The notes: a model not told the origin generated them from the sequence alone. A stretch of DNA of 64,000 nt from an uncultured Lachnospiraceae bacterium (GCA_947565425.1 CANOFW010000007.1:57649-121648), one strand, 5' to 3'. Positions 16,551 through 26,072 are shown, counted from the first letter of the stretch. Made by a program: numbers and translations.

Positions 16551-18875
16551 TTATTCGGCAAGATAAAGATTTACCTTCTGCATAATTGCCGCCGCGCCCG
16601 CCTCAGGGCTCTGTTCTCCTTTTAATACTTTTTCTCCCTGTTCCACAACCGTCTCCTTAATGACGTCATCCTGTAAGCATGGGGTCGTCAGCGATTCTAC
16701 AAGTTCCGTCAGCTTTGTAATTTCCTCTTCCGGCGTAGGCACCGTATCATACTCAAATATTTCACCTTCAAAAGTAATGGTGGCGCCACCGTCCTTGCCC
16801 TCATACTGATGCCCGTCTATCATCCCGCAAAACGATTCTTTCTCCACCGGAAAACCTCCGAATTGCTTAATCTTCTGCGCCTCCCCGGAAAACAGATATT
16901 TGACAAACTCCTCTGCCATTTCCGGCTGCGCGCTCTTACTGCTGATGCCCATCACCTGCGCAGGTATAAATACATGGTCCGCCTGTCCCGGCATCAGATC
17001 CAGATTGCCATTTTCCAGTTTTTCATTTACCGCTTTGTGTAATCCATACTCCATCTCTTTGTATAATCCGAAATTCGTGTTCCATGTTCCACTTGCCAAA
17101 TACATATTTCCCATGGAAAAGTCTACGTCGCTTACCAATTCCGTACCTTCTCCCTTAGTTGCGAAGGCAAAAAAAGTTTTATTATTTTCCACATCACTGT
17201 CATATTCGCCATATGCATGTTTCAACTTTGTCAGAAATTCAGTAATCTTTGATTGGTCCAGGGTCTTATCTTCCTTCTGCCATGCTGCGCCGCAAGTATA
17301 CCAAAACTTTTCCACTACCTCCCTCGGCGGCATATTTACCATAGTATCTTTGCGCTCCATAAAAGTATTAAAATCTTCACCTGGAGAAAAATACTTGCTT
17401 CCAGCCTGCATCATAGGTATCTTAAACCTTGCCGGCACTGCGTACCTTTGCCCATCCTCCCCCTGATAGGCATTGAGAATATTCTCAAAATAACTGCCGC
17501 CGCTCTCTATTGACAGTGCACTCAAGTCTTTCAGCACGCCTTTCTCTATATAGGTCTCCACGGGCATACCATCTAAAAGCAGCACATCCGGCCCATTACC
17601 TACCATAATTTCCGTTGTCAGCGTCTTTAACGCATCAGAAATGGTCACTCCATTTTCTTCAGAAAGCGCTACCTGATAATTAATATACAAATCCGGATGC
17701 TCTTTCTGGAAACGGTTGATGCACTGGCGTATCGCCGTATTTTCATAGAGAGAATACAATTTCAATTCCTTCTCAGGTTTCACCGGCGTGTCCGCAGAAT
17801 ACGTGTACTTTACCACACAGACCCCGGTTCCAGAGGATGCATTTATATCCTCGGCTGCTACCAACAGATTCTGCTCATCTATCATCGTCAACGCAATGGG
17901 GAAAAATGCCGGCGCTCCCAGAGAATTTATGCTCCCATCTATGATATGCTCCATCACGTTACCGCCAAATTTATAATGGTACAGACCTCCTTGGAAAAGG
18001 ATGTAAACACTTTCTCCGCCATCCAGCGTGTCGATTGCACGGAAAGAGTCATTTTCCACAAAGCTTTGGCTCAAAATCTCCTCAGATGGTTTCTGCTCTC
18101 CCGTCTGCAAATCGTAACAGAGCGCCTGTGCTGCATCCTGTACAATCAGCGTATTCCCCACAGCGCACAGCGGGGCCCCGAGCATATCTGAATTCAGCTC
18201 ATAGGTATATTTTACGCTGCTGTCTGAGACATTTATCTGATAGACTGTCCCTGTGCCGTCTTGCAGCACAACCCATTCATTACCCGGAAAGTACAACTTT
18301 GAAATGTAGTTCATTCGCGCTGCTTGCTGCTCTCCTTCTTCCGTTTCCGGCTGCTCTGCGTCGCCCGCCGGTTCTTCGGGATTCTCTTGTGGAAGCTCAA
18401 AGGACATCTTATTTGCTTTCCCCTCCTTATCCACAAGATAAAGAACCGGGCGGGTACCGCTGCCTCCAGAAACAATTTCACAGATTGCGCATACAATTTG
18501 CCCTCCGGGGGATAACGCAGCATAATCCAGCCAGGAAATTCCACGATCTTGTACTTCTGCAGGCAAATTATATACGCTTTTCCAGGTTTCCCCAGCGTCC
18601 ATCGACTCCCAGACGCCAGATTCCCCACTATCTTCTTCGGTACCGACAATGCGCAGGCTTCCATCCTCCAGTTTTTTCATATCAAAAATATTCTTAAATT
18701 TAACCCCTGTGTCCACTTCCTCTTCCAGAAATCGTCCCATTGCCTGTTCCCCGGTAGACTGTGCATCATTCTCCTTACTGCCTGCGCCGCCTTTGCTGCA
18801 TCCGGCAAGACTTGTGCAGATTAATGATACTGCCACAAGCGTCCCTATCACCCGTCTCCATTTTCCACACTTCAT
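16551..18875 (-). CDS. Lipoprotein: propeller-like domain plus solute-binding domain, copy 1
   Basis: 774 residues. Signal peptide with lipobox LAGC (Cys about 26). Residues ~45-340 have repeats typical of a beta-propeller, including a BNR/Asp-box-like ESMDAGETWKSVY, SPGGQIVCA, DGTGTVYQINVSDSSVKYTY and DGGESVYILFQGGLYHYKFG. Residues ~360-770 are a type I importer solute-binding domain (IRQCINRFQKEHPDLYINYQ, MVGNGPDVLLLDG, EMAEEFVKYLFSGEAQ). Copy 1 directly precedes the MalF gene and has a strong AAGGAGGAGACATC-ATG start. The fusion suggests binding of a polymeric or glycan ligand; the ligand is unknown. Confidence 0.82.
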   Translation of the reverse strand: MKCGKWRRVIGTLVAVSLICTSLAGCSKGGAGSKENDAQSTGEQAMGRFLEEEVDTGVKFKNIFDMKKLEDGSLRIVGTEEDSGESGVWESMDAGETWKSVYNLPAEVQDRGISWLDYAALSPGGQIVCAICEIVSGGSGTRPVLYLVDKEGKANKMSFELPQENPEEPAGDAEQPETEEGEQQAARMNYISKLYFPGNEWVVLQDGTGTVYQINVSDSSVKYTYELNSDMLGAPLCAVGNTLIVQDAAQALCYDLQTGEQKPSEEILSQSFVENDSFRAIDTLDGGESVYILFQGGLYHYKFGGNVMEHIIDGSINSLGAPAFFPIALTMIDEQNLLVAAEDINASSGTGVCVVKYTYSADTPVKPEKELKLYSLYENTAIRQCINRFQKEHPDLYINYQVALSEENGVTISDALKTLTTEIMVGNGPDVLLLDGMPVETYIEKGVLKDLSALSIESGGSYFENILNAYQGEDGQRYAVPARFKIPMMQAGSKYFSPGEDFNTFMERKDTMVNMPPREVVEKFWYTCGAAWQKEDKTLDQSKITEFLTKLKHAYGEYDSDVENNKTFFAFATKGEGTELVSDVDFSMGNMYLASGTWNTNFGLYKEMEYGLHKAVNEKLENGNLDLMPGQADHVFIPAQVMGISSKSAQPEMAEEFVKYLFSGEAQKIKQFGGFPVEKESFCGMIDGHQYEGKDGGATITFEGEIFEYDTVPTPEEEITKLTELVESLTTPCLQDDVIKETVVEQGEKVLKGEQSPEAGAAAIMQKVNLYLAE

Positions 18876-18901
18876 GATGTCTCCTCCTTCATAGTGTGCG
18901 G

Positions 18902-21352
18902 TTACTCCGCCAGATAAAGATTTACCTTCTGCATGATGGCCGCCGCACCCGCCTCTGGGCTCTGTTCTCCTTTCAGTACCTTCTCGCCCTGTTCTACAAC
19001 CGTCTCCTTAATGACATCATCCTGTAAGCATGGGGTCGTCAACGATTCCACAAGCTCTATCATCTTCGTAATCTCTTCTTCAGGAGTTGGCTCCATGGAA
19101 TAACTAAGAGTTTCATCCAAACTAACGCCACCAATAGAGACAAGATTTTCCTTCCCCTCATACTGATGCCCATCTATCACGCTGCGAAACGCTTCTTTCT
19201 CCACCGGAAGTCCACCAGACTGTGAAATTTTCTGCGCCTCCTGGGAGAACAGGTATTTCACAAACTCCTCTGCCATTTCCGGCTGTGTACTTTTGCTGCT
19301 AATACCCACCACCATGGAAGGCACAAATACATGGTCCGCCTGCCCCGGCATAAGATCCATATTACCATCTTTTAGTTTCTTATTTATCGCCTGCTGCATT
19401 CCATAATCCATATCTCTGTATAATCCGAAATTTGTGTTGCATCTTCCGTATGCCAAATCAAAATTTCCTTTGGAAAAGTCTGCACCATTTAACACTTCCG
19501 TACCGGCTCCCTCCTGCGTAATACTCATACTTATACCGTTATCTTCCACGTCGCTGTCATATTCGCCGTAGGCATTTTTCAGCTTGCTCAAAAATTCTGT
19601 AACCTTTGATTCGTCCAGAGTCCTATCTTCCTTCTGCCAGGCTACGCCGCAGGTATACCAAAACTTTTCCACTACTGTCTTCGGCAGCATATTCATCATG
19701 GTGTCTTTGCGTTCCATAAATGTGTCAAAGTCTTCCCCCGGTGTAAAATATGCGCTGCCGGCTTGAATCATCGGTATCTTAAATCTTGCCGGAGCTGCAC
19801 ACATCTGCCCCTGCGCATCCTGATATGCATTGAGGATATTTTCAAAATAGCTTTCTCCACTTTCTTTTAACAACGGAGACAAATCTTTCAACACACCTTT
19901 CTCAATATAGTTTTCCACCGGCATTCCATCCAAGAGCAGCACGTCGGGTCCGTTACCAGCCATAATCTCCGTTGTCAACACCTTTAAAGCATCGGAAACT
20001 GTCATACCGCTTTCCTCGGAGAGCGCCGCCTGATAATTGACATAGACATCTGTATGTTCTTTCTGAAAACGGGTGATGGACTGACGAAGTTCCTTATTAT
20101 CATAGAGCGAATACATTTTCAATTCTTTATCCGGTCTCGCCGGAATGTCCGCAGAATACACATACTTTAACAAGCAAACCCCGGTTACAGAGGATGAATT
20201 CATATCATTTGCCGCTACCAGAAGGTTCTGCTCGTCTACCATCGCCAAAGCAATCGGATAGAACGCCGGCGCACCTAGAGAATTCATCGCCCCGTCAATC
20301 AACTGTTCCATCACGCTCCCACCAAATTTATAATGGTACAGACCGCCTCTGGAAAGACTGTAGATGCTCTCCCCGCCGTCCAATGTATCAACTGCACTGA
20401 AAAGGCCGTTTTCTGTACCGCTTTTGCTCAACGCTTCCACCGAAGATTTCTGCTCTCCAGTCTGCAAATCGTAACAGAGCACCTGTGTCTCATCCTGTGC
20501 AATCAGGGTATTTCCCACGCTATATATCTGAAGCATGCTCGTGGTCGAATCAAGCTCATACATATACTTCACACTGCCATCTGAGACATTTACCTGATAA
20601 ACGGTTCCATCGCCGTCCTGCACCAAAACCCAATCATTGCCAGGAAATAGCAACTTTGTAATAATATTGGACAACATTCCATTATCCGACTGTTCTTCTT
20701 CTGGCTGGCCTTCCCCTGATTGTGGATGTTCTTCTTCTGGCTGGCCTTCTCCTGCTTCCAGTTGCTGGGCATCGTCCACAGGCACTTCAACAGCCTTGCT
20801 AACCGTTGAACCGCCTTTTCCTTCCTCTTTCGGAAGTTCAAAGGACATCTTATTTGCTTTTCCCTCCTTATCTACAAGATAAAGAACCGGACGGATACCG
20901 CCGCCGCCAGATACAAGTTCATTGAATGCGCATACGATCTGCCCGCCCGGAGATATCGCAGCATAATCCATCCAGCCGTTATCTTGTTCCTGTACTTCTG
21001 CCGGCAAATCATAGACACTCTTCCAGGTCTCCCCACCGTCTGTCGACTCCCAGACGCCGGAACGACCGTTATCCCCATTTGAACCGACAATGCGCAGGCT
21101 CCCATCCTCCAACTTTTTCATATCATAAATATTGCCGAATACAACCCCGGTGTCCACTTCCTCTTCCAGAAAACGCCCCATCGCCTGTTCGCCGGCGGAC
21201 TGTGCGTCATTTCCTGAACCACCTGCTTCACCTTCATTACCAGTTCCGCCTCCATTGCCAGAGCCGCCTTTGCTGCATCCAACAAGACTCGCACAGAGTA
21301 AAGATGCTGCTACAAACGTCCCTATCACTCGTCTCCATTTTCTATTCTTCAT
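18902..21352 (-). CDS. Lipoprotein: propeller-like domain plus solute-binding domain, copy 2
   Basis: 816 residues, the longest copy. Lipobox LVGC at about 26. It has the same two-part layout as copy 1, with an Asp-box-like WESTDGGETWKSVY, then an extra acidic linker (about 185-220) rich in GEGQPEEE that is encoded by a 36-bp imperfect tandem repeat at about 20691-20757. The solute-binding half carries VTRFQKEHTDVY-like and MAGNGPDVLLLDGMPVENY blocks, nearly identical to the other copies. The region upstream (21353-21512) has its own copy of the four-box regulatory element, so copy 2, copy 1 and the permeases can be driven from here. Confidence 0.82.
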   Translation of the reverse strand: MKNRKWRRVIGTFVAASLLCASLVGCSKGGSGNGGGTGNEGEAGGSGNDAQSAGEQAMGRFLEEEVDTGVVFGNIYDMKKLEDGSLRIVGSNGDNGRSGVWESTDGGETWKSVYDLPAEVQEQDNGWMDYAAISPGGQIVCAFNELVSGGGGIRPVLYLVDKEGKANKMSFELPKEEGKGGSTVSKAVEVPVDDAQQLEAGEGQPEEEHPQSGEGQPEEEQSDNGMLSNIITKLLFPGNDWVLVQDGDGTVYQVNVSDGSVKYMYELDSTTSMLQIYSVGNTLIAQDETQVLCYDLQTGEQKSSVEALSKSGTENGLFSAVDTLDGGESIYSLSRGGLYHYKFGGSVMEQLIDGAMNSLGAPAFYPIALAMVDEQNLLVAANDMNSSSVTGVCLLKYVYSADIPARPDKELKMYSLYDNKELRQSITRFQKEHTDVYVNYQAALSEESGMTVSDALKVLTTEIMAGNGPDVLLLDGMPVENYIEKGVLKDLSPLLKESGESYFENILNAYQDAQGQMCAAPARFKIPMIQAGSAYFTPGEDFDTFMERKDTMMNMLPKTVVEKFWYTCGVAWQKEDRTLDESKVTEFLSKLKNAYGEYDSDVEDNGISMSITQEGAGTEVLNGADFSKGNFDLAYGRCNTNFGLYRDMDYGMQQAINKKLKDGNMDLMPGQADHVFVPSMVVGISSKSTQPEMAEEFVKYLFSQEAQKISQSGGLPVEKEAFRSVIDGHQYEGKENLVSIGGVSLDETLSYSMEPTPEEEITKMIELVESLTTPCLQDDVIKETVVEQGEKVLKGEQSPEAGAAAIMQKVNLYLAE

Positions 21353-21402
21353 AATGTGTCCTCCTTGATTATTTGTAGGCTAAAGATACGATAACACAAG
21401 TT

Positions 21403-21453
21403 TCTCTAACCCTTCTCTAATATCAGGTTAAGTTTTTAGAGATTAAATAGAGA
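21403..21453 (-). promoter_or_regulatory. Four-box element upstream of lipoprotein copy 2
   Basis: Two TCTCTAA boxes (21403-21409, 21414-21420) with 11-bp periodicity are followed after 15 bp by TTAGAGA (21436-21442) and ATAGAGA (21447-21453), again 11 bp apart and inverted to the first pair. Direct repeats one helical turn apart are typical of OmpR/PhoB-type regulator sites. The same arrangement is found at 23831-23880. Confidence 0.72.
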
Positions 21454-21512
21454 CAGCTCTGGCAGCATCTACTGGTGCAAACGTTCCATACTCATTGGCA
21501 CTAACTATGTCT

Positions 21513-23771
21513 TTACTCCGCCAGATAAATATTTACCTTCTGCATGATGGCCGCCGCGCCCTCCTCCGGGCTCAGTTGGCCTTTCAGTACTTTTACCCCC
21601 TGTTCGACTACAACCTCCTTAATTACATCATCCTGTAAAGCTGGGGTCGTCAGCGATTCCACAAGCTCGGTCATCTTCGTAATCTCCTCTTGCGGCGTGG
21701 GCGCCTGGGTATATTGTACAGCATCCCCATTGTGGAGATGAGAGGTAATATCATTTTCATTTTCTTCGTACTCGTGCCCGTCTATCGCACGGCAAAACGA
21801 CTCTTTTTCCACCGGAAAACCACTCTGATAGGTAAATATACCCTGCGCAGCGTCAGACCGGAGCAGGTATTTGACAAATTCCTCCGCTGCCTCAGTCTGC
21901 GAACTCTTGCTGCTGATCCCCAGAACCATATAGGGAAAAAATACATGCTCCGCCTGCCCCGGCATAAGGTCTACGCATCCGTCTCCCAATCTCTCATTGA
22001 TCGCCTCTTCAAATCCAAAATCCCTATGTCCGCACAAACCGAAACTTGTATTCCAATTCCCATTTAACAACTCATAATCTCCTTCCGCCAGGTACAATAG
22101 ATTGTTTATTCCCTCCTGCTCGTAATCTTCTATACTGCTGTCATATTCGCCGTAGCCAGTTTTCAGCTTCACCAGGAATTCTGTAACCTTGGCCTCATCC
22201 AACGTCCCGTCTTCTTTCTGCCATGCCGCGCCGCAGGTATACCAGAACTTTGCTACTACGTTTGCCGGGCGCATATTCGCCATAATATCCTCGCGCTCCA
22301 TAAAATCGTTAAAATCTTCCCCCGGCGTATAGTACTTGCTGCCCGCCTGAATCATAGGGATCAGAAACCTTGAGGGAACTGCGCACAACCGCCCCTGTTT
22401 ATCCTGATAGGCATTAATGATATTCTCAAAGTAACTGCCCCCGGCGTCTTTTAACAACGGACTTAAATCTTTGAGCACTCCCTTCTCAATATACGTCTGC
22501 ACCGGCATACCGTCTAACAACAGCACGTCTGGTCCATTGCCCGCCATAATTTCCGTCGTCAATGTCTTTAAGACATCGGAAACCGTCATTCCATTATCTT
22601 GTGAAAGCGCCACCTGATAATTTACATACAACTCAGAATGCTCTTTGCGAAAACGATTGATGGCGTCGCGAATCACTTCATTTTCATAGAGAGAATACAT
22701 TTTCAGTTCCTTATCCGGTTTTGCCGGAGCATCCGCAGAATAAACGTACTTGTAAATTATAAGCTCTCCTGTACCGGAAACTCCAGAAGAAGCTACCAGA
22801 AGATTCTGCTCATCGAGCATCGTCATTGCCATCGGATAGAAATCTGGCGTTCCCAGAGAATTCATGTTTCCATCAATCAACTGTTCCATGACGCTGCCGC
22901 CAAATTTATAATGGTACAATCCCCCTTTGGAAAGGCAGTACACGCTCTCTCCGCCATCCAGCGTATCCATCCCTGTGTAATTACCATCTTTCGAGCCTCT
23001 GTCACTCAAAGTTTCCTCCGCTTTTTTCTGCTCGCCGGTCTTCATATCGTAGAGAAGCATCTGCTCCCACGATTGCACAATCAAGGTATCTCCCATCGCA
23101 AACATCTCAAAAGGCATCAGAAGCGAACCTATCTCATACTTGTATTTCACGCTGCCATCCGCTGTATTTAACTGATAAACGATTCCGTTTCTATCCTGCA
23201 CCATGATCCAGTCGTCTACCGGAAATTGCAAATCCTCCACCCGATTAGACGTTTCTTCAAACTCTTCTGCCAAATCTTTCTCTAATTCTGGAAGTTCAAA
23301 AGGTATCTTATTTGCCTTACCCTCCGCGTCAATAAGAGAAAGTACGGTATGACTGCTATCTGCTTCATATTCCTCAAATGCACATACAATCTGCCCATCC
23401 GGGGATAACGCAGCGCAACTGATATTTCCATTTGCAGACGCCCACATTTCTTCTGGAAAATCATATACTTTATCGAGCGTTTTACCACCATCTAACAGCT
23501 CCCAGACCGCATTACTCACACCGGACGAAACAACCAGACGCACACTCCCGTCTTCCATTCCCCTCATATCGTGAATATAGTCAAACTTCCCCTCTGTGCT
23601 CAACTCTTCTTCCAGAAAACGCCCCATCGCCTGATCCTCATTCCCTGATTCACCTTTGCTATCGTCCCCATTTCCTCCTGCGCCGCTTTTGCTGCATCCA
23701 ACAAGGCTTGCACAAATTAATACCGCTGCCAACAACATCCCCAGCGCCCTTTTCCACTTCCTGCATTTCAT
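21513..23771 (-). CDS. Lipoprotein: propeller-like domain plus solute-binding domain, copy 3
   Basis: About 752 residues. I chose ATG 23771 (MKCRKWKRALGM), matching the start of copy 1 and lying 9 nt after AAAGGAGG; the ATG at 23780 abuts the ribosome site. Lipobox LVGC. The propeller-like half lacks a clean Asp-box (VWELLDGGKTLDKVYDFPEE) but keeps DGGESVYCLSKGGLYHYKFG and ALSPDGQIVCAF. The solute-binding half retains FRKEHSELYVNYQVALSQ, MAGNGPDVLLLDGMPVQTY and a KVNIYLAE C-terminus. It is the most diverged copy and lies nearest the divergent two-component system, whose shared regulatory region drives it. Confidence 0.82.
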   Translation of the reverse strand: MKCRKWKRALGMLLAAVLICASLVGCSKSGAGGNGDDSKGESGNEDQAMGRFLEEELSTEGKFDYIHDMRGMEDGSVRLVVSSGVSNAVWELLDGGKTLDKVYDFPEEMWASANGNISCAALSPDGQIVCAFEEYEADSSHTVLSLIDAEGKANKIPFELPELEKDLAEEFEETSNRVEDLQFPVDDWIMVQDRNGIVYQLNTADGSVKYKYEIGSLLMPFEMFAMGDTLIVQSWEQMLLYDMKTGEQKKAEETLSDRGSKDGNYTGMDTLDGGESVYCLSKGGLYHYKFGGSVMEQLIDGNMNSLGTPDFYPMAMTMLDEQNLLVASSGVSGTGELIIYKYVYSADAPAKPDKELKMYSLYENEVIRDAINRFRKEHSELYVNYQVALSQDNGMTVSDVLKTLTTEIMAGNGPDVLLLDGMPVQTYIEKGVLKDLSPLLKDAGGSYFENIINAYQDKQGRLCAVPSRFLIPMIQAGSKYYTPGEDFNDFMEREDIMANMRPANVVAKFWYTCGAAWQKEDGTLDEAKVTEFLVKLKTGYGEYDSSIEDYEQEGINNLLYLAEGDYELLNGNWNTSFGLCGHRDFGFEEAINERLGDGCVDLMPGQAEHVFFPYMVLGISSKSSQTEAAEEFVKYLLRSDAAQGIFTYQSGFPVEKESFCRAIDGHEYEENENDITSHLHNGDAVQYTQAPTPQEEITKMTELVESLTTPALQDDVIKEVVVEQGVKVLKGQLSPEEGAAAIMQKVNIYLAE

Positions 23772-23830
23772 GATTTTCATCCTCCTTTATCCTCCCAGAT
23801 ATAACTCACAATAATAGCATACCATAAGTA

Positions 23831-23880
23831 TCTCTAACCTATCTCTAAATAACTGAGAATCTTTAGAGATTAATTAGAGA
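23831..23880. promoter_or_regulatory. Four-box element in the divergent regulator/lipoprotein promoter region
   Basis: TCTCTAA boxes at 23831-23837 and 23842-23848 (11-bp period) are followed after 14 bp by TTAGAGA boxes at 23863-23869 and 23874-23880 (11-bp period), inverted to the first pair. The arrangement almost exactly matches 21403-21453. It lies between the lipoprotein copy 3 and the response regulator genes, so it can control both directions. Downstream on the plus strand come two hairpin-forming stretches (23888-23912 and about 23935-23960) in the leader of the regulator gene. Confidence 0.75.
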
Positions 23881-24016
23881 TATATATGGTAAAATATCGT
23901 TAGATATTTTACGCGCCGCAGTGCGCATACACTACCATGTCATTGCGTAGCAATTCATGGTAAAATATAATTATTATTTTGACCGTTTAAATTACAGAGA
24001 AAGGCTCGTTAAAACT

Positions 24017-24697
24017 ATGCGAATATTAGTGATTGAAGACGATAAATCCCTTGCCGAGACACTCCGCTTCCAATTAGAACGCAGCGGCTTTGAGACAGAT
24101 GTATGCCACGATGGGGAAGAGGGGCTGCACTTCATCGAACAGCAGGCGCACGATTTAATTCTGCTTGACCGCATGCTCCCCATACTGGACGGTATTTCTG
24201 TCCTTAAAATTACCCGCGAGAAAAATATTCCTACGCCCATTATTTTTGTCACTGCCCTTGGCGCTTTGAACGATAAAGTTACCGGGCTTGACTGCGGCGC
24301 AGATGATTATCTGGTAAAACCGTTTGACTATGAGGAATTACTTGCCAGAATCCGCTGCATCTTACGGAGGCCACCCAAATGGGAAGGCGCCAAACCTTTA
24401 GAATATGGAGATCTCACTTTCGATATCGAACAAAAGAAACTATATTGCAAAGACCTCTCCTGCTCTCTCTCTGCACGGGAGGGTGATTTGCTGGAATTCT
24501 TTCTGCGCAATCCAAATCAAACGATTCCCCGTCTTTCTCTACTCTCAAAAGTCTGGGGACCGGACGCCGACGTTGAGGAGGGCAATCTGGATAATTATAT
24601 TTATTTCCTGCGCCGGCGTCTCAAAAGTGTAGGAAGCGCAGTATCATTAAAAACTGTGCGGGGCGTAGGGTATCAATTGGAGGTTGGACATGTTTAA
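24017..24697 (+). CDS. OmpR/PhoB-family response regulator
   Basis: 226 residues from ATG 24017 (MRILVIEDDKSLAETLRF). The receiver domain has the acidic pocket (EDD), phospho-acceptor Asp51 (LILLDRMLP), Thr/Ala at 79-80 and Lys101. The C-terminal winged helix contains LSKVWGPDADVEEGNLDNYI and RRRLKS...LKTVRGVGYQL, typical of OmpR-type DNA-binding domains. I chose the internal ATG over an upstream in-frame start at 23957 because family members begin MRILVIED. It overlaps its kinase by 8 nt. By position it should control the lipoprotein/permease cluster through the 11-bp-spaced boxes. Confidence 0.92.
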   Translation: MRILVIEDDKSLAETLRFQLERSGFETDVCHDGEEGLHFIEQQAHDLILLDRMLPILDGISVLKITREKNIPTPIIFVTALGALNDKVTGLDCGADDYLVKPFDYEELLARIRCILRRPPKWEGAKPLEYGDLTFDIEQKKLYCKDLSCSLSAREGDLLEFFLRNPNQTIPRLSLLSKVWGPDADVEEGNLDNYIYFLRRRLKSVGSAVSLKTVRGVGYQLEVGHV

Positions 24698-25973
24698 AAA
24701 GCTTCATATCAGGCTCACGCTTCTATGCACGGTCGTGAGCAGTTTCATTCTCGTTTTCATGTCCTTTGCCTGTCTCTCCTTTCAGGAAGCGGAATCGAGA
24801 GAGCGCTATTTTTCTGATTTTCAGGTGAATGTCAATATGCTCATCAATTATCTGGAAAGCCAGTCTGTCATTTCCCATAACTGGCTCTCACAGTTCCATA
24901 CGGACACCCGCTTTGAGATGGATATTCTGGATAACGGCAACCGGCTGGCATTCGGGAACCTCAAACCGCTCCGTTCTAAGGAACCTATCTTTGAATTGAT
25001 ACGAGAAACGGCTGAGAAGGAATATCTGGTCTATGAGAAATCCATAACACCCCAGTCCATACTTTCCACACATGTGGAATTTGAAATTACCGCAGAAGAT
25101 ATACCTTATTATGCCGCCGTGATTATGCTGCCCAAAAATAAAGGTGTGTTAAACATTGCGATCCTCCATGCTCAAGAAGACTTACAAAAGACAATTACCA
25201 CCCAGCGGCTGTATTTTGCCGTCGCGGATATCGCCGGAATTCTGCTTCTCGCCATCTTTTTTTGGTTCTTTACCTGGCGTATGATTCTGCCTTTGATAGA
25301 AAACCGCAAAAAGCAGACGGAATTTATCGCTTCCGCCTCCCACGAGCTGCGTTCTCCGCTGACCGTCATGCTCTCCGCCCTCTCCGCCATGAAACATGCC
25401 TCTCCGACGGACGCCGAACGCTTCTCCCAGACGATTGCCCTGGAAGGGAAACGCATGAGTCGCCTGATCGACGATATGCTGGCTCTTTCAAGCGCTGACA
25501 GCGCGCATTTCACCGTGCGCAAATCCGCTGTGGAACTCGACACTCTGCTGCTGTCCGCTTATGAGAAATTTGAAGCCCTGGCGAAAGATAAAAATATTTC
25601 ACTGAAGATTAATCTACCAGATGAATCCGTTCCCCCCTGTCAGTGTGACAAAGAACGCATCGAACAGGTGCTATCCATTTTACTGGATAACGCTTTGAGC
25701 TACACGCCCATAGGCGGCGCCATCCGTCTGTCGCTGCAAGCATCTACGGACAAGTTTACCCTCCGGGTTGCAGATAATGGCATTGGTATTCCTGACACCG
25801 AAAAAAAAGCAATATTCGACCGCTTTTACAGATGCGACAAATCGCACAAGGACAAGGAACACTTTGGGCTCGGCCTGTGCATCGCCTGGGAAATCGTGCA
25901 CATGCATAAGGGAAAATTATGGGTGGAAGATACTCCCGGGGGAGGAGCGACGTTTGTGATGGTATTGAGATAA
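24690..25973 (+). CDS. Two-component sensor histidine kinase
   Basis: About 427 residues from ATG 24690, with GGAGG 6 nt upstream. An N-terminal membrane segment (about 8-30) is followed by an extracellular sensor of about 130 residues, a second segment (about 168-190, ILLLAIFFWFFTWRMIL), a HisKA domain with the phospho-acceptor His in FIASASHELRSPLTVML (about residue 218), and a HATPase domain with N box (LDNALSYTP), DNGIGIPDTEK, FGLGLCIA and GGGATF. The family phosphorylates the partner regulator after sensing an extracellular signal. It is translationally coupled to the regulator gene and diverges from the lipoprotein cluster. Confidence 0.92.
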   Translation: MFKKLHIRLTLLCTVVSSFILVFMSFACLSFQEAESRERYFSDFQVNVNMLINYLESQSVISHNWLSQFHTDTRFEMDILDNGNRLAFGNLKPLRSKEPIFELIRETAEKEYLVYEKSITPQSILSTHVEFEITAEDIPYYAAVIMLPKNKGVLNIAILHAQEDLQKTITTQRLYFAVADIAGILLLAIFFWFFTWRMILPLIENRKKQTEFIASASHELRSPLTVMLSALSAMKHASPTDAERFSQTIALEGKRMSRLIDDMLALSSADSAHFTVRKSAVELDTLLLSAYEKFEALAKDKNISLKINLPDESVPPCQCDKERIEQVLSILLDNALSYTPIGGAIRLSLQASTDKFTLRVADNGIGIPDTEKKAIFDRFYRCDKSHKDKEHFGLGLCIAWEIVHMHKGKLWVEDTPGGGATFVMVLR

Positions 25974-26072
25974 AAATAATTTTTTCTACCGACATTTATT
26001 TGTCCGCATGAAGAGGTGATAAACTGATGAATAAAGAAACATATATAAGACAAGGAAGGAAGAGTGCGCAAA

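Noticed and set aside
17697-18697. Plus-strand frames of 164 and 220 residues
   Set aside because: Antisense to lipoprotein copy 1 and lacking any family motif.
2453-25973. An ABC ATPase hidden in one of the unnamed frames
   Set aside because: No frame in the cluster contains both a Walker A and an LSGGQ signature; the only ABC-type ATPase signature in the window is in SbcC.
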